NCBI GenBank assembly: GCA_963785075.1
Contig: CAWATW010000004.1
Coordinates: 682,001-746,000 of the forward strand
Direction of reading: 5' to 3'
Source of the DNA: JAOUGY01 sp963785075
Lineage (GTDB): Bacteria; Actinomycetota; Acidimicrobiia; Spongiisociales; ZC4RG35
Length of the DNA: 64,000 nt
The notes beneath the pieces are model-generated. The model searched no databases and had not been told where the DNA came from. It worked only from the letters and a program-made list of their open reading frames with translations. Positions 8,709 to 16,743 of the stretch are shown here, piece after piece. Every line of letters begins with the position of its first letter. The first letter of the stretch is position 1. A program made the translations under genes and the position numbers.

Positions 8709-9104
8709 ATGACGGCTTCCGCGCACGCCGCTCCGCAAGCTCGCAGCAGATTGTTGCGAGTCGTGTTCTTCGTGCTCGGGGTGGTCTGCCTCATAGGGGT
8801 GGGACTGTCGTTCCTCCCCGGAATCCCGACCGCCGACCTCGTGATGCTCGCCCTGTTCTTCTTCGCCCGGTCCTCGCCCCGGTTCGAGACGTGGCTCCGC
8901 AGCAGGCCCCTCGTCCAACGCGTTCTCCACCGCTACGAGGGCGGTCTCACGTTGAGCACGAAGATCCAGGCCACGGTTGGCATCGTGGCCTCCCTCGGCA
9001 TCTCGGCAGGACTCCTGACCGAAAGCACCACCATCCGGACGATCATCGGATTCGTCGGAATCTACGCCCTCTGGTTCGTCTGGTCGCGACCTCGCAGAGC
9101 TTGA
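8709..9104 (+). CDS. YbaN/DUF454 family inner-membrane protein
   Basis: 131-aa membrane protein. The DUF454 signature is clear: LGVVCLIGVGLSFLPGIPTA followed by DLVMLALFFFARSSPRFETW, then a C-terminal hydrophobic pair (IQATVGIVASLGISAGLL, IRTIIGFVGIYALWFVW). Function is unknown across the family. The ATG at 8709 is chosen because a -10 box sits 8 nt upstream; GTG 8655 would add an unconserved Ser-rich leader. It stands alone between the esterase and aldolase genes. Confidence 0.85.
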   Translation: MTASAHAAPQARSRLLRVVFFVLGVVCLIGVGLSFLPGIPTADLVMLALFFFARSSPRFETWLRSRPLVQRVLHRYEGGLTLSTKIQATVGIVASLGISAGLLTESTTIRTIIGFVGIYALWFVWSRPRRA

Positions 9105-9253
9105 CCCGGGCGCCGCATCGCACCGGGCCCCGACGGCGACGGACACCAAATCCTCCTTCGGCCGCTCGTCCGCATCGTGCTCCTCGAGGCCTTCGACTCG
9201 GCCCAGCTCTGGCGTTCGACTACCTTCGTGGGAACTGAGCTCAGGAGCCACAC

Positions 9254-10285
9254 ATGCCGATCGCAACCCCCGAAACCTACCGAGCGATGCTCGACGCCGC
9301 TCGCGAGGGCGGATACGCCTTTCCTGCCATCAACGTCACGTCCAGCGAGTCGCTGCATGCCGCGCTCAACGGGTTCGCCGAGGCCGAGTCGGACGGAATC
9401 GTTCAGGTCTCCACCGGAGGAGCAGAGTTCCTCTCGGGCCTGCGCCACAAGGACATGCCCCTCGGGGCGTCGGCGTTGGCGGAATTCGCCCACGTGGTGG
9501 CAGACCGCTACCCCGTGAACATCGCCCTCCACACCGATCATTGCCAACCGGACAAGGTCGACTCCTACATCCGTCCCCTCATCGAGATGTCGCGCCGGCG
9601 CAAGGCCGAAGGCAGAGGCCCGCTCTTCCAGAGCCACATGCTCGATGCGTCCGCCATACCGCTGGAAGACAACCTGGCACTTGCCTCGGCGCTGCTCGAC
9701 GAGTGCGCGGCAGCGGACATCATCCTCGAGCTCGAGATCGGCATCGTCGGAGGGGTCGAAGACGCCATGGATCACGAGGACATCGACAAGTCCAAGCTGT
9801 ACACGTCACCCGCCGACATGTTGCGCACCGCCGAGGTACTGGGGACCGGAGAACGCGGCCGGTACCTGTTGGCGGCCGTCTTCGGCAACGTCCACGGCGT
9901 CTACAAGCCCGGTGCGGTGAAGCTTCGCCCCTCCATTCTCAAAGACGGCCAGGAGGCGATGGAAGCCACCTACGGCGAGGAAGGCCGCCACTACCTGGTC
10001 TTCCACGGCGGCAGCGGCTCGACGCTGGAGGAGATCCACGAAACGCTCGGATACGGGGTGGTGAAGATGAACATCGACACCGACACCCAATACGCGTTCA
10101 CCCGGCCCATCGTGGATCACATGTTCACGAATTATTCGGGAGTTCTGAAAGTCGACGGCGAAGTGGGCGACAAGAAGACCTACGACCCCCGCTCGTACAT
10201 GAAAAAGGCCGAGGCCGGCATGACCGAGCGGGTGATCGCAGCCTGTGGCGATCTTCGATCGGCAGGCAACACACTGATGTCGTAG
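9254..10285 (+). CDS. fbaA: class II fructose-bisphosphate aldolase
   Basis: 343-aa zinc-dependent aldolase interconverting fructose 1,6-bisphosphate with DHAP and glyceraldehyde 3-phosphate in glycolysis/gluconeogenesis. Visible sites: NIALHTDHCQPDK (zinc ligand His and catalytic Asp), LELEIGIVGGVED (metal-site Glu), AVFGNVHGVYKPG (zinc His), YLVFHGGSGST (zinc His and phosphate loop) and VVKMNIDTDTQYAFT (Schiff-site-like phosphate loop). SD AGGAG precedes the ATG. It is followed 23 bp later by nhaA in the same direction. Confidence 0.95.
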   Translation: MPIATPETYRAMLDAAREGGYAFPAINVTSSESLHAALNGFAEAESDGIVQVSTGGAEFLSGLRHKDMPLGASALAEFAHVVADRYPVNIALHTDHCQPDKVDSYIRPLIEMSRRRKAEGRGPLFQSHMLDASAIPLEDNLALASALLDECAAADIILELEIGIVGGVEDAMDHEDIDKSKLYTSPADMLRTAEVLGTGERGRYLLAAVFGNVHGVYKPGAVKLRPSILKDGQEAMEATYGEEGRHYLVFHGGSGSTLEEIHETLGYGVVKMNIDTDTQYAFTRPIVDHMFTNYSGVLKVDGEVGDKKTYDPRSYMKKAEAGMTERVIAACGDLRSAGNTLMS

Positions 10286-10308
10286 TCGAAGAAGAGGTCG
10301 AACAGCCA

Positions 10309-11709
10309 ATGGCAGGCGAGCAGGAGCAGCTCCACAAGACGTGGATTCATTCCGACCAGTTCCTCCCCAGACGATTCGTGCGTCCGATTCAGGACTTCAT
10401 GCGGATCGAGGCCGCGTCCGGCGTGATCATGCTGATCGCGGCGGTGGTCGCGGTCTGGTGGGCGAACGCCGCCTTTGGCGAGACCTACTTCGAGTTCCTG
10501 GAGACCAACTTCTCTCTGGAGTTCGGGGCCTTTCACCTCGAGGAGCATCTCAGCCACCTCGTCAACGACGGGTTCATGGCGATCTTCTTCTTCGTGGTCG
10601 GACTGGAGATCAAGCGAGAGCTGGTCCTCGGCGAGCTGAAGGACCGGAAGTCGGCGATGCTGCCGGTGATGGCCGCCCTCGGGGGGATGATCTTCCCGGC
10701 CCTGATCTATGCCGGCTTCAACGCCGGGGATCCAGACGCCCTCAGAGGGTGGGGGGTGCCGATGGCGACAGACATCGCGTTCTCGCTCGGCGTGATCTCA
10801 CTCCTCGGCAGGCGTGTTCCGTCGGCGGCCAAGATCTTCTTGCTCGCCCTGGCCATCGTCGACGACCTCGGCGGCATCCTCGTGATCGCCATCTTCTACA
10901 CCGAACAGCTCAACCTCACATGGCTGACCGCCGGCCTCTTGGGGCTGTTGCTGGTCTGGGCGGCGAGCCGTGCCGGCATCCGGAGCCATGTGTTCTACAT
11001 CCCGCTGGCGTTCGCGATCTGGTACTTCTTCCTGGAGTCCGGCGTACACGCGACGTTGGCCGGAGTCGCGCTCGGCTTTCTGACCCCGGCCCGGCCGATG
11101 TATTCGGTCACCGAGTTCGACAGGAAGGCGCGACAGGTCCTCGACACCTATCCGGCCACAGCCGACACGGCCGAGGACCGGGAGCACGCCGACCACGAGG
11201 CACTCCTCCTGTCCGAGATCTCTCGTGAATCGGTCGCTCCACTCATTCGAGGCGAGCACCGTCTGGCGCTCTGGAGCTCGTTCCTCGTGATCCCGATCTT
11301 TGCGTTGGTCAACGCCGGGGTTCGGTTCGAGGGCAGCATCGTCGATGCCCTCCTCAGCCGCCCCGCTCTCGGTGTGGCGCTTGGGCTCATCGTCGGCAAG
11401 ACCGTCGGCATCTCGTTGTTCAGCTGGATGGCAGTGAAGACCGGCCTCGCCAAGCTCCCCACCGCCACCAGTTGGAGACACATCGTCGGGGTGGCGTCCA
11501 TGGCGGGAATCGGATTCACTGTGGCCCTCTTCATCACCGCCCTGGCATTCACCGATCAGGTTCTCGCCGACGAGGCGAAGGTCGGAATCTTCGCCGGATC
11601 CATCCTGGCCGCAGTCATCGGCACAGGTCTCCTGCTCACGACCAAGCCCATGGCCGAAGCAGAAGAACTCGCTCCGGCCATCGACGAGACGGTTGCCGCA
11701 GGCACTTGA
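10309..11709 (+). CDS. nhaA: Na+/H+ antiporter NhaA
   Basis: 466-aa member of the NhaA family, which expels sodium in exchange for protons. Visible: TWIHSDQFLPRRFVRPIQDF then FMRIEAASGVIMLIAAVVAV (TM1), FFFVVGLEIKRELVLGEL (TM2 and the conserved loop), GWGVPMATDIAFSLGVISLL (TM4 with the TD motif) and LALAIVDDLGGILVIAIFY (TM5, the Asp pair that binds ions). A ~45-residue hydrophilic insert (DRKARQVLDTYPATADTAED) divides the protein near the middle. ATG 10309 is used; the upstream open frame overlaps fbaA and is a shadow. Confidence 0.93.
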   Translation: MAGEQEQLHKTWIHSDQFLPRRFVRPIQDFMRIEAASGVIMLIAAVVAVWWANAAFGETYFEFLETNFSLEFGAFHLEEHLSHLVNDGFMAIFFFVVGLEIKRELVLGELKDRKSAMLPVMAALGGMIFPALIYAGFNAGDPDALRGWGVPMATDIAFSLGVISLLGRRVPSAAKIFLLALAIVDDLGGILVIAIFYTEQLNLTWLTAGLLGLLLVWAASRAGIRSHVFYIPLAFAIWYFFLESGVHATLAGVALGFLTPARPMYSVTEFDRKARQVLDTYPATADTAEDREHADHEALLLSEISRESVAPLIRGEHRLALWSSFLVIPIFALVNAGVRFEGSIVDALLSRPALGVALGLIVGKTVGISLFSWMAVKTGLAKLPTATSWRHIVGVASMAGIGFTVALFITALAFTDQVLADEAKVGIFAGSILAAVIGTGLLLTTKPMAEAEELAPAIDETVAAGT

Positions 11710-11732
11710 GCTCGCTGCGACCATCGACCGAA

Positions 11733-11770
11733 GAACATGAGTCCTGGTCTTTCGACCGGGACTCATGTTC
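11733..11770 (+). terminator. hairpin after nhaA
   Basis: A 12-bp perfect inverted repeat GAACATGAGTCC / GGACTCATGTTC, with inner GGT/ACC pairing around ctttcg, lies 24 bp after the nhaA stop. It has no T tract, so it may end transcription or protect the 3' end. Confidence 0.65.
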
Positions 11771-11782
11771 GTGTGGATCGCG

Positions 11783-11788
11783 TAGGGT
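11783..11788 (+). promoter_or_regulatory. -10 box TAGGGT of the zinc-ribbon gene
   Basis: TAGGGT, 6 nt, then ATG 11795; leaderless spacing. Confidence 0.5.
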
Positions 11789-11794
11789 GGGGGT

Positions 11795-11983
11795 ATGAAG
11801 GTACCGACCGAGATCACTTGCATCGACTGTGGTGGCGTCGCATCTCTGATCGGATTCCTGCCGCCCGACGAGGAACCGGAGCCGGGCACTTCGTTCCCGT
11901 ACCGATGCGCAGACTGCATGGAGCGCTTCGACGTCGTCATCACCGATGACGAGGGCGAACCCGCCGGAGATCAGGCCGGCTGA
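11795..11983 (+). CDS. small zinc-ribbon protein
   Basis: 62 aa with two CxxC pairs, CIDCGG near residues 9-14 and YRCADCME near 37-44, which would hold one zinc ion. The tail is acidic. The -10 box 6 nt before the ATG makes this a monocistronic leaderless gene after the nhaA hairpin. It ends 12 nt after the stop position of the opposite-strand gene, so the two 3' ends overlap. Function unknown; such proteins often contact nucleic acid or protein partners. Confidence 0.75.
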   Translation: MKVPTEITCIDCGGVASLIGFLPPDEEPEPGTSFPYRCADCMERFDVVITDDEGEPAGDQAG

Positions 11984-12189
11984 ACCACGTCGAGATCGGG
12001 AAGCTGAATCCTCCGACCCATCAGCGCCGAGCCGGCCCGGATCAGGGCGCGTCCCGTGCGGAGCCGGAACGCCGACGGTCCCCGTGGCGGCAAATCTCGT
12101 CCACTTCTGTATCGAGCATCGGCAGCAACGCTCGCCGCCATGGCCTGCGCAGCCTGTCCGTATGCTCCAAAGTCTCTTGTTCCGTTCAT
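11971..12189 (-). CDS. small hypothetical protein coupled to the ArsR-type regulator
   Basis: 72 aa beginning MNGTRDFGAYGQAAQAMAAS. Its ATG overlaps the regulator's TGA (ATGA, 12186-12189), which indicates translational coupling. The sequence is helical and basic in the middle (YRSGRDLPPRGPSAFRLRTG) and has no membrane segment. Downstream partner of the regulator only; no family recognised. Unlike the regulator it is not disrupted. Confidence 0.6.
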   Translation of the reverse strand: MNGTRDFGAYGQAAQAMAASVAADARYRSGRDLPPRGPSAFRLRTGRALIRAGSALMGRRIQLPDLDVVQPA

Positions 12190-13297
12190 GAGCTTTCTCT
12201 CTCCTCGGTCGAGCTGACCTCCAGGTAGTTGGTCGTGTGCTCGAAGGCGGTAGCGAGCGTCTCGCTCCGCAGCGTGTAAAGGGGGTTCTTGTCGGATCCG
12301 CTTCCCACGTGGACCCTCACGAGGCCTGCGGCACGCAGGACGCCGACATGGTGGAACACCGTCGACTTCGCCAGCTCCACCTCCGCAGTCAGGTCCGCGA
12401 GGCTGGCCGGACTCTTCGGCCAGCCTCCTCAACATCCGCAACCGTCTGTCGTCGCCCAACGCCTTGTGGAGCCGAACGAGCCATTGCGGTGGCGCCCCTG
12501 GATCGGCTTCCAGATGCTCGTCGGCGACCGGGTAATAAACGTAGACCCGATCACCCACCTCGTATGTGAGCGTCCACGGGCGAAGAGAGACGCTCGGAAT
12601 GAGAACCAGACGCCGGATCCCGAGGGGGATGTCGTAGGCGATTCCGTTGGTGATTCGCTCGATCAGATCGCTCGGTTCCATCATGTCGATGAGTGGTGTC
12701 ACTGCATCGCGCGAGCATCGATACGCCTCGGTCCAGCTCGGCGGTCTCGTCCGGCATGACCTCTGCCACCAGCTGCGCAACACCGAGGCGAGTGCCGCCG
12801 GAAACCGCTCGGCGGGGTACGAGAGCCACCTCTCCATCGCGTCGCGATCATCGTGTTCGATCGAAGCCACGCATCGCTGCAATGGCGTCGGCGTCACCAG
12901 CGAGGGCGGCGTCGACATCGACCGCGTCGACCTCCCAGCACCACTCGGCGACGAGATCCCGACGCCGGTCGTTCCCACTCCGCGGTTTCGAGCCACTGCA
13001 GCGTGGCTTGGGTGTCTTCGGGATCGGGCGCGTGAGCGATGAGGTCTATCAGACCCAGCCACAGTCTTCCCGCTGTCTCCTCCGAATTCGGTGAACTGCT
13101 CGACCACATCGGCTGGAATGCTCCGCCGGAGATCGGTGAACCATCGCTTTGCCGAGCTCGTGGGTATCGGCCTTGTCGTTGGCTCCGAGCGCCGACCACA
13201 TCGAGAGGAGGACGTCGTGCAGAAATGACGGCTGGACGACGACTTCGAACCGCCGACGGCGGTTTCCGGTGGTTCGTAACGGTTGGTTGAGGGTCAT
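12186..13297 (-). pseudogene. ArsR/DUF5937-type winged-helix regulator, broken by multiple single-base indels
   Basis: Protein-like sequence continues across all three frames. In order: RRRFEVVVQPSFLHDVLLSM (from ATG 13297); WFTDLRRSIPADVVEQFTEF; LWLGLIDLIAHAPDPEDTQA; NDRRRDLVAEWCWEVDAVD; DDRDAMERWLSYPAERFPAA; LIERITNGIAYDIPLGIRRL; YEVGDRVYVYYPVADE; WLVRLHKALGDDRRLRMLRR; then the ArsR helix pair LADLTAEVELAKSTVFHHVG. Joining these needs one-base gains near 13144, 13065, 12975, 12860 and 12414, and probably a compensating pair near 12795 and 12720 that restores EVMPDETAELDRGVSML. The restored protein would be about 368 aa. No stop codon falls inside the restored frames, so either it is a very young pseudogene or a local patch of sequence errors. 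Confidence 0.8.
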
Positions 13298-13359
13298 CAG
13301 TTCCCACTTCTGTCGCACTGGCCGAAGCTAGCCGCACGGTTCTTATTTGATCTTCTCTA

Positions 13360-13375
13360 TTCGAATTCTATCGAA
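13360..13375. promoter_or_regulatory. candidate ArsR-type operator
   Basis: TTCGA-attcta-TCGAA inverted repeat in an unusually AT-rich 60-bp patch (13340-13400), just upstream of the broken ArsR-type regulator. Such TTCGA/TCGAA dyads fit ArsR-family sites; no protein-coding sequence is seen here. Confidence 0.4.
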
Positions 13376-13487
13376 CATATCGATCAACTTCAAGTGGTTT
13401 TTCGGACCTCTGATCCCGTCGATGCTGCGGGCATCCCCGCATGACGCAGGGTTCGATCGCAGCCGTCCTCGCCGTGTTGGGCACCGA

Positions 13488-14060
13488 CTAGGCGAGACGA
13501 CGAGACTCGGCCGATCGCCGACCCAACAGCCACGCCCGACCACCGCTCTCACCCGCCTCGATGAGCTCGAGCTCGGCAAGAGCCTCGACGAGCTCGCCCC
13601 GTCTGGCGCGGAATGGCCCGGGAACAGAGTCGACCTCGCTCAGGCACGCAATGGCCAGCATGCCACCGACCCTCAGACGGTCGACGATCTGTCGATCGAG
13701 CCGAGCGTCTCGGAACAGGTGGCAGAGGACGAGGTCTACCGGCGGTCCGTCCGGCAGGCCGTCGTCGAGGTCGACGACATCGAATCGGCACCGACCGGAG
13801 ACTCCAGACTCGACGGCCAGTGTGCCGGCGTGGCCGATCGCGACCGGCGAGACATCGATACCCCACACCTCCAATCCCCGCTCGGCGAGCCAGACGGATG
13901 CCTTACCACGACCACACGCAACATCGATCGCCGAGCCAACTTCGGGAAAGAGCCGTTCCAGGTGGGCGAACACGGGCGGGGGCGGGCTCGGATGGCGCAC
14001 CGGAGCGGGGCCGCCATTCCCATACCGGGCGTCCCAGTGAAGCCGGTCGGTCTCGCTCAT
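13488..14060 (-). CDS. class I SAM-dependent methyltransferase
   Basis: 190-aa Rossmann-fold methyltransferase. Motif I AIDVACGRGKASVWLAERG (about residues 39-57) binds SAM; the acidic end of beta-2 is VWGIDVSPVAIG, and VDLVLCHLFRD follows as the motif IV region. The N-terminus (LHWDARYG) is typical of TehB/thiopurine-type enzymes acting on small molecules. A TAGGTT -10 box lies 6 nt before the ATG (minus strand 14067-14072). Substrate unknown. Divergent from the FAD oxidoreductase gene. Confidence 0.85.
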   Translation of the reverse strand: MSETDRLHWDARYGNGGPAPVRHPSPPPPVFAHLERLFPEVGSAIDVACGRGKASVWLAERGLEVWGIDVSPVAIGHAGTLAVESGVSGRCRFDVVDLDDGLPDGPPVDLVLCHLFRDARLDRQIVDRLRVGGMLAIACLSEVDSVPGPFRARRGELVEALAELELIEAGESGGRAWLLGRRSAESRRLA

Positions 14061-14117
14061 CGGGTCAACCTATCGAAACGGAATGAATGCCGTCGCCGAT
14101 GCCGCCACAATGTGGTC

Positions 14118-15527
14118 ATGGAACGATATGACGTCGTAGTGGTCGGCTCGGGTCCCAACGGGCTGGCTGCAGCCGTGACGATGGCCGAGGCCGGCCGATC
14201 GGTGCTCGTGGTGGAAGGTGCAGATGCCATCGGTGGTGGCACACGCACAGAAGAGGTGACCCGTCCCGGCTTCCGACATGACATCTGCGCGGCGATCCAT
14301 CCGTTCGGGCTCGGTTCTCCCTTCTACCGCACGCTGCCTCTCGAGGACCACGGTTTGCGGTGGCTACAACCCGCGGTTCCTCTCGCCCACGGCATCACAC
14401 CCCACCGCGTGGTGTCGCTCCCCCGTCGACTCGATGAGGCGGCGGCGGTCATGGGTACCCCCTACGTCTCGACCATGCGGAGACTCATCGACGCCTGGCC
14501 GAAGATCGAACCGCACATCTTCGGTCCGTTGGCCCGCATGCCACGCCACCCGCTGGCGCTCGCCCGGTTCGGTCTCGATGCCCTTCCGCCGGCTTCCTGG
14601 GCCGCACGACGACTGGGCAACGAGGATGCTGCGGCGCTCTTCGCCGGCGTCGCCGCCCATGCATTCCTGCCTCTGGAACGGCCGCTCACGGCCAGCTTCG
14701 GATGGTTCCTCCTAGCCGGCGCCCACCTGTTCGGATGGCCGGCGGCCGAGGGAGGGTCGCAATCCATCGCCGATGCCATGGCTTCCTATCTCCGTTCTCT
14801 CGGAGGCGAGATCCACACAGGACGGTACGTTCGTCGACTCTCCGACCTCCCGCCGCACACAGCGACGATGCTGGACATCTCGCCGAGCGGATTCGTGGGT
14901 ATGACCGAGGATCGGCTTCCCAGTCGATACGCAGTACGGGCGAGTCGGTTTCGACATGGGCCTGCAGCGTTCAAGATCGACTATGCACTCGATGGCCCGA
15001 TGCCGTGGCTCGATGCAGCTCTCGCCGAGGCCGGGACGATCCACCTCTCCGGGACGTTCGACGACATCGCCGACGCCGAACGTGCCACGCACAGAGGGCA
15101 AGTGCACCCCAGCCCGTTCATCCTCGTGGCCCAACAGAGCGCGTTCGATCCCAGCCGGGCACCGGTGGGCAAACACACGTTGTGGGTCTATGCGCACGTC
15201 CCGCACGGCACCGACGTCGATTTCACGGAAACCATCGAGCGCCGCCTCGAGGAGTTCGCCCCGGGTTTCACCGATCTGGTGATTGGACGCCATGTCACGA
15301 CCCCCGCCGGATTCGAGGCTCGCAACCCGAACTACGTCGGAGGAGACATCTCCGGAGGCGCACATACCTTCTCCCAGCTGGTGTTTCGCCCATTCCCCTC
15401 GGCGAACCCGTACGCCACACCCATTCCCAACGTGTATCTCTGCTCGGCGTCGACGCCTCCGGGGGCGGGCGCCCATGGCATGTGCGGTCGCAATGCCGCA
15501 CAGGTGGCACTTGCGAGATGGCCGTGA
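14118..15527 (+). CDS. phytoene desaturase/CrtI-like FAD-dependent oxidoreductase
   Basis: 469 aa. The N-terminal dinucleotide-binding motif VVVVGSGPNGLAAAVTMAEA followed by VLVVEGADAIGGGTRTEE defines the CrtI/NAD(P)/FAD oxidoreductase clan. The C-terminal FAD loop is NVYLCSASTPPGAGAHGMCG. Members desaturate carotenoids or oxidise other lipids; without carotenoid neighbours the substrate cannot be named. The frame is open upstream to 13347 but overlaps the divergent methyltransferase, so ATG 14118 is used. It overlaps the GNAT gene by 10 bp. Confidence 0.85.
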   Translation: MERYDVVVVGSGPNGLAAAVTMAEAGRSVLVVEGADAIGGGTRTEEVTRPGFRHDICAAIHPFGLGSPFYRTLPLEDHGLRWLQPAVPLAHGITPHRVVSLPRRLDEAAAVMGTPYVSTMRRLIDAWPKIEPHIFGPLARMPRHPLALARFGLDALPPASWAARRLGNEDAAALFAGVAAHAFLPLERPLTASFGWFLLAGAHLFGWPAAEGGSQSIADAMASYLRSLGGEIHTGRYVRRLSDLPPHTATMLDISPSGFVGMTEDRLPSRYAVRASRFRHGPAAFKIDYALDGPMPWLDAALAEAGTIHLSGTFDDIADAERATHRGQVHPSPFILVAQQSAFDPSRAPVGKHTLWVYAHVPHGTDVDFTETIERRLEEFAPGFTDLVIGRHVTTPAGFEARNPNYVGGDISGGAHTFSQLVFRPFPSANPYATPIPNVYLCSASTPPGAGAHGMCGRNAAQVALARWP

Positions 15528-16240
15528 ACGCGATCCTCGACATAGAACGCCGGGCGACTCGGGCAGTGCCGGCGGTCGAGTCCACGACCATCCAGGGCTG
15601 GCACGTCCCCTTCGGACGTGGCGAGGTTCGCAGGATGAACGCCGTCACCGCGTTCGGAATCGTGCCCTGGGAGCCGCTCGACGCCATCGAACTCGTCGAG
15701 CGGCGCTACGCCGGCCGGCATCGACCGTCGAGGTTCCGCATGACGCCTCTGGATGCGGTGGTCGACGATCTGCTCTATGCCCGGGGATACGATCGCTCGG
15801 TCGAGACGCTGGTGATGCGGGGCAAGGTGGCCGGTGAATCGGTCCCCGAAGCCACCCTCATCGAGGCTGTGACCCCGGGTTGGCTCGAAGCCCTCGCCCG
15901 GCTGGGCGAGTACTCGGATCTCAGGATCGCCGAGATCGGCGAGGGCCTTGCCGCACTCGACCTTCGGCACGGAGCCTTCCGAATCGACGACCACGCTGTG
16001 GGGCTGGCGGTGGTCGACACCGGATGGGTTGGCCTCTTCGACATCGCGGTGTCGCCAGACCAGCGCCGTCGCAACCTGGGTACGCGGATCTCCCTGGCGA
16101 TGCTCGGCTGGGCGGTGGAACATGGCGCCACCGACGCCTACCTCCAGGTCATGGCCGACAACACCGCGGCGGTGTCCATGTACGAGCGCCTCGGCTTCGA
16201 GGTTTCGCATCGCTATTGGTATCGAACGAAGGTGGTGTGA
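15518..16240 (+). CDS. GNAT family N-acetyltransferase
   Basis: 240 aa; the last ~100 residues hold a GNAT domain. Motif A reads FDIAVSPDQRRRNLGTRISL, with the acetyl-CoA pyrophosphate loop RRRNLG, and the terminus has ADNTAAVSMYERLGFEVSHR, the classic GNAT motif B. The N-terminal half (ATRAVPAVESTTIQGWHVPF and RRMNAVTAFG) is like that of GNAT enzymes annotated as acting on amines or unknown metabolites. ATG 15518 overlaps the end of the oxidoreductase gene; the in-frame GTG 15524 (GTGA overlap) is an equally reasonable start. Probably co-transcribed with it. Confidence 0.85.
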   Translation: MAVNAILDIERRATRAVPAVESTTIQGWHVPFGRGEVRRMNAVTAFGIVPWEPLDAIELVERRYAGRHRPSRFRMTPLDAVVDDLLYARGYDRSVETLVMRGKVAGESVPEATLIEAVTPGWLEALARLGEYSDLRIAEIGEGLAALDLRHGAFRIDDHAVGLAVVDTGWVGLFDIAVSPDQRRRNLGTRISLAMLGWAVEHGATDAYLQVMADNTAAVSMYERLGFEVSHRYWYRTKVV

Positions 16241-16249
16241 GACCGGGCC

Positions 16250-16305
16250 CAGTCACCAGTCTCCGGTCTCCAGCGTCCGGTCGCCGGTCACCAGTGCTGG
16301 GTCTC
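16250..16305. repeat. degenerate 7-bp tandem repeat array A
   Basis: Eight consecutive heptamers in exact phase: CAGTCAC, CAGTCTC, CGGTCTC, CAGCGTC, CGGTCGC, CGGTCAC, CAGTGCT, GGGTCTC (consensus CRGTCNC). It fills the gap between the convergent GNAT and DUF2237 genes; the remaining ~80 bp to 16384 show nothing recognisable. Confidence 0.75.
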
Positions 16306-16384
16306 CTGGCTGGCGGCGCTCGCTCTCCGGGGGCCGGCGACGTCGAGGACGGTTTCGAGATGAGGTCGTGCCCCGCCATCGATG

Positions 16385-16741
16385 TCAGAGGGCGTGTGCT
16401 TGCAGGTCCTCGAGCCGGCACACCTCGAGCGCCGACTCATGGGTGGACGCCAGGACGACGGGCGGGGCGATACCCGCCTCGAGCGCCTCCTGCCAGCGAT
16501 CGGCGCACAGGCACCACCGATCACCTGGACGCAAGCCGGCGAATCCATACATCGGCATCGGGGTGACGAGGTCGTTCCCGGCGGCAACCGAGAACACCAA
16601 GAAGTCGGCCGTCATCTCAGCGCACACGACATGTCGACCGACGTCTTCAGGGCCGGTGTTGCAGCATGCGTCACGGTAGAAGCCGGTCAGGGGCTCGATC
16701 GAACACGGCATCAGTTCTTCGCCGACGACGTTCCGGGCCAT
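16385..16741 (-). CDS. DUF2237 family protein
   Basis: 118-aa protein matching DUF2237: ARNVVGEELMPCSIEPLTGF, RDACCNTGPEDVGRHVVCAE, NDLVTPMPMYGFAGLRPGDR and WCLCADRWQEALEAGIAPPV. The many conserved Cys (ACCNT, VCAE, WCLC, VCRLE) suggest metal or redox chemistry; no member has an assigned function. ATG 16741 is 2 nt beyond the stop of the exonuclease gene; a TTG at 16747 would overlap that stop. The two are clearly one operon. Confidence 0.85.
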   Translation of the reverse strand: MARNVVGEELMPCSIEPLTGFYRDACCNTGPEDVGRHVVCAEMTADFLVFSVAAGNDLVTPMPMYGFAGLRPGDRWCLCADRWQEALEAGIAPPVVLASTHESALEVCRLEDLQAHAL

Positions 16742-16743
16742 GA

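Noticed and set aside
9541..10308. Upstream extension of nhaA through the aldolase gene
   Set aside because: The residues are Arg/Pro-rich shadow of fbaA; conserved NhaA sequence starts after ATG 10309.
12186..13297. Programmed multiple frameshifting in the ArsR-type gene
   Set aside because: No slippery runs or stimulatory structures recur at the shift sites, at least one shift seems to be of opposite sign, and such multi-site recoding is not known in bacteria.
14106..14111. CACAAT as -10 box of the FAD oxidoreductase
   Set aside because: Spacing fits (6 nt) but the hexamer lacks the TANNNT pattern of the other promoters.
13347..14117. Long N-terminal extension of the FAD oxidoreductase
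   Set aside because: It is antisense to the methyltransferase gene and holds no conserved motif; the Rossmann motif starts directly after ATG 14118.
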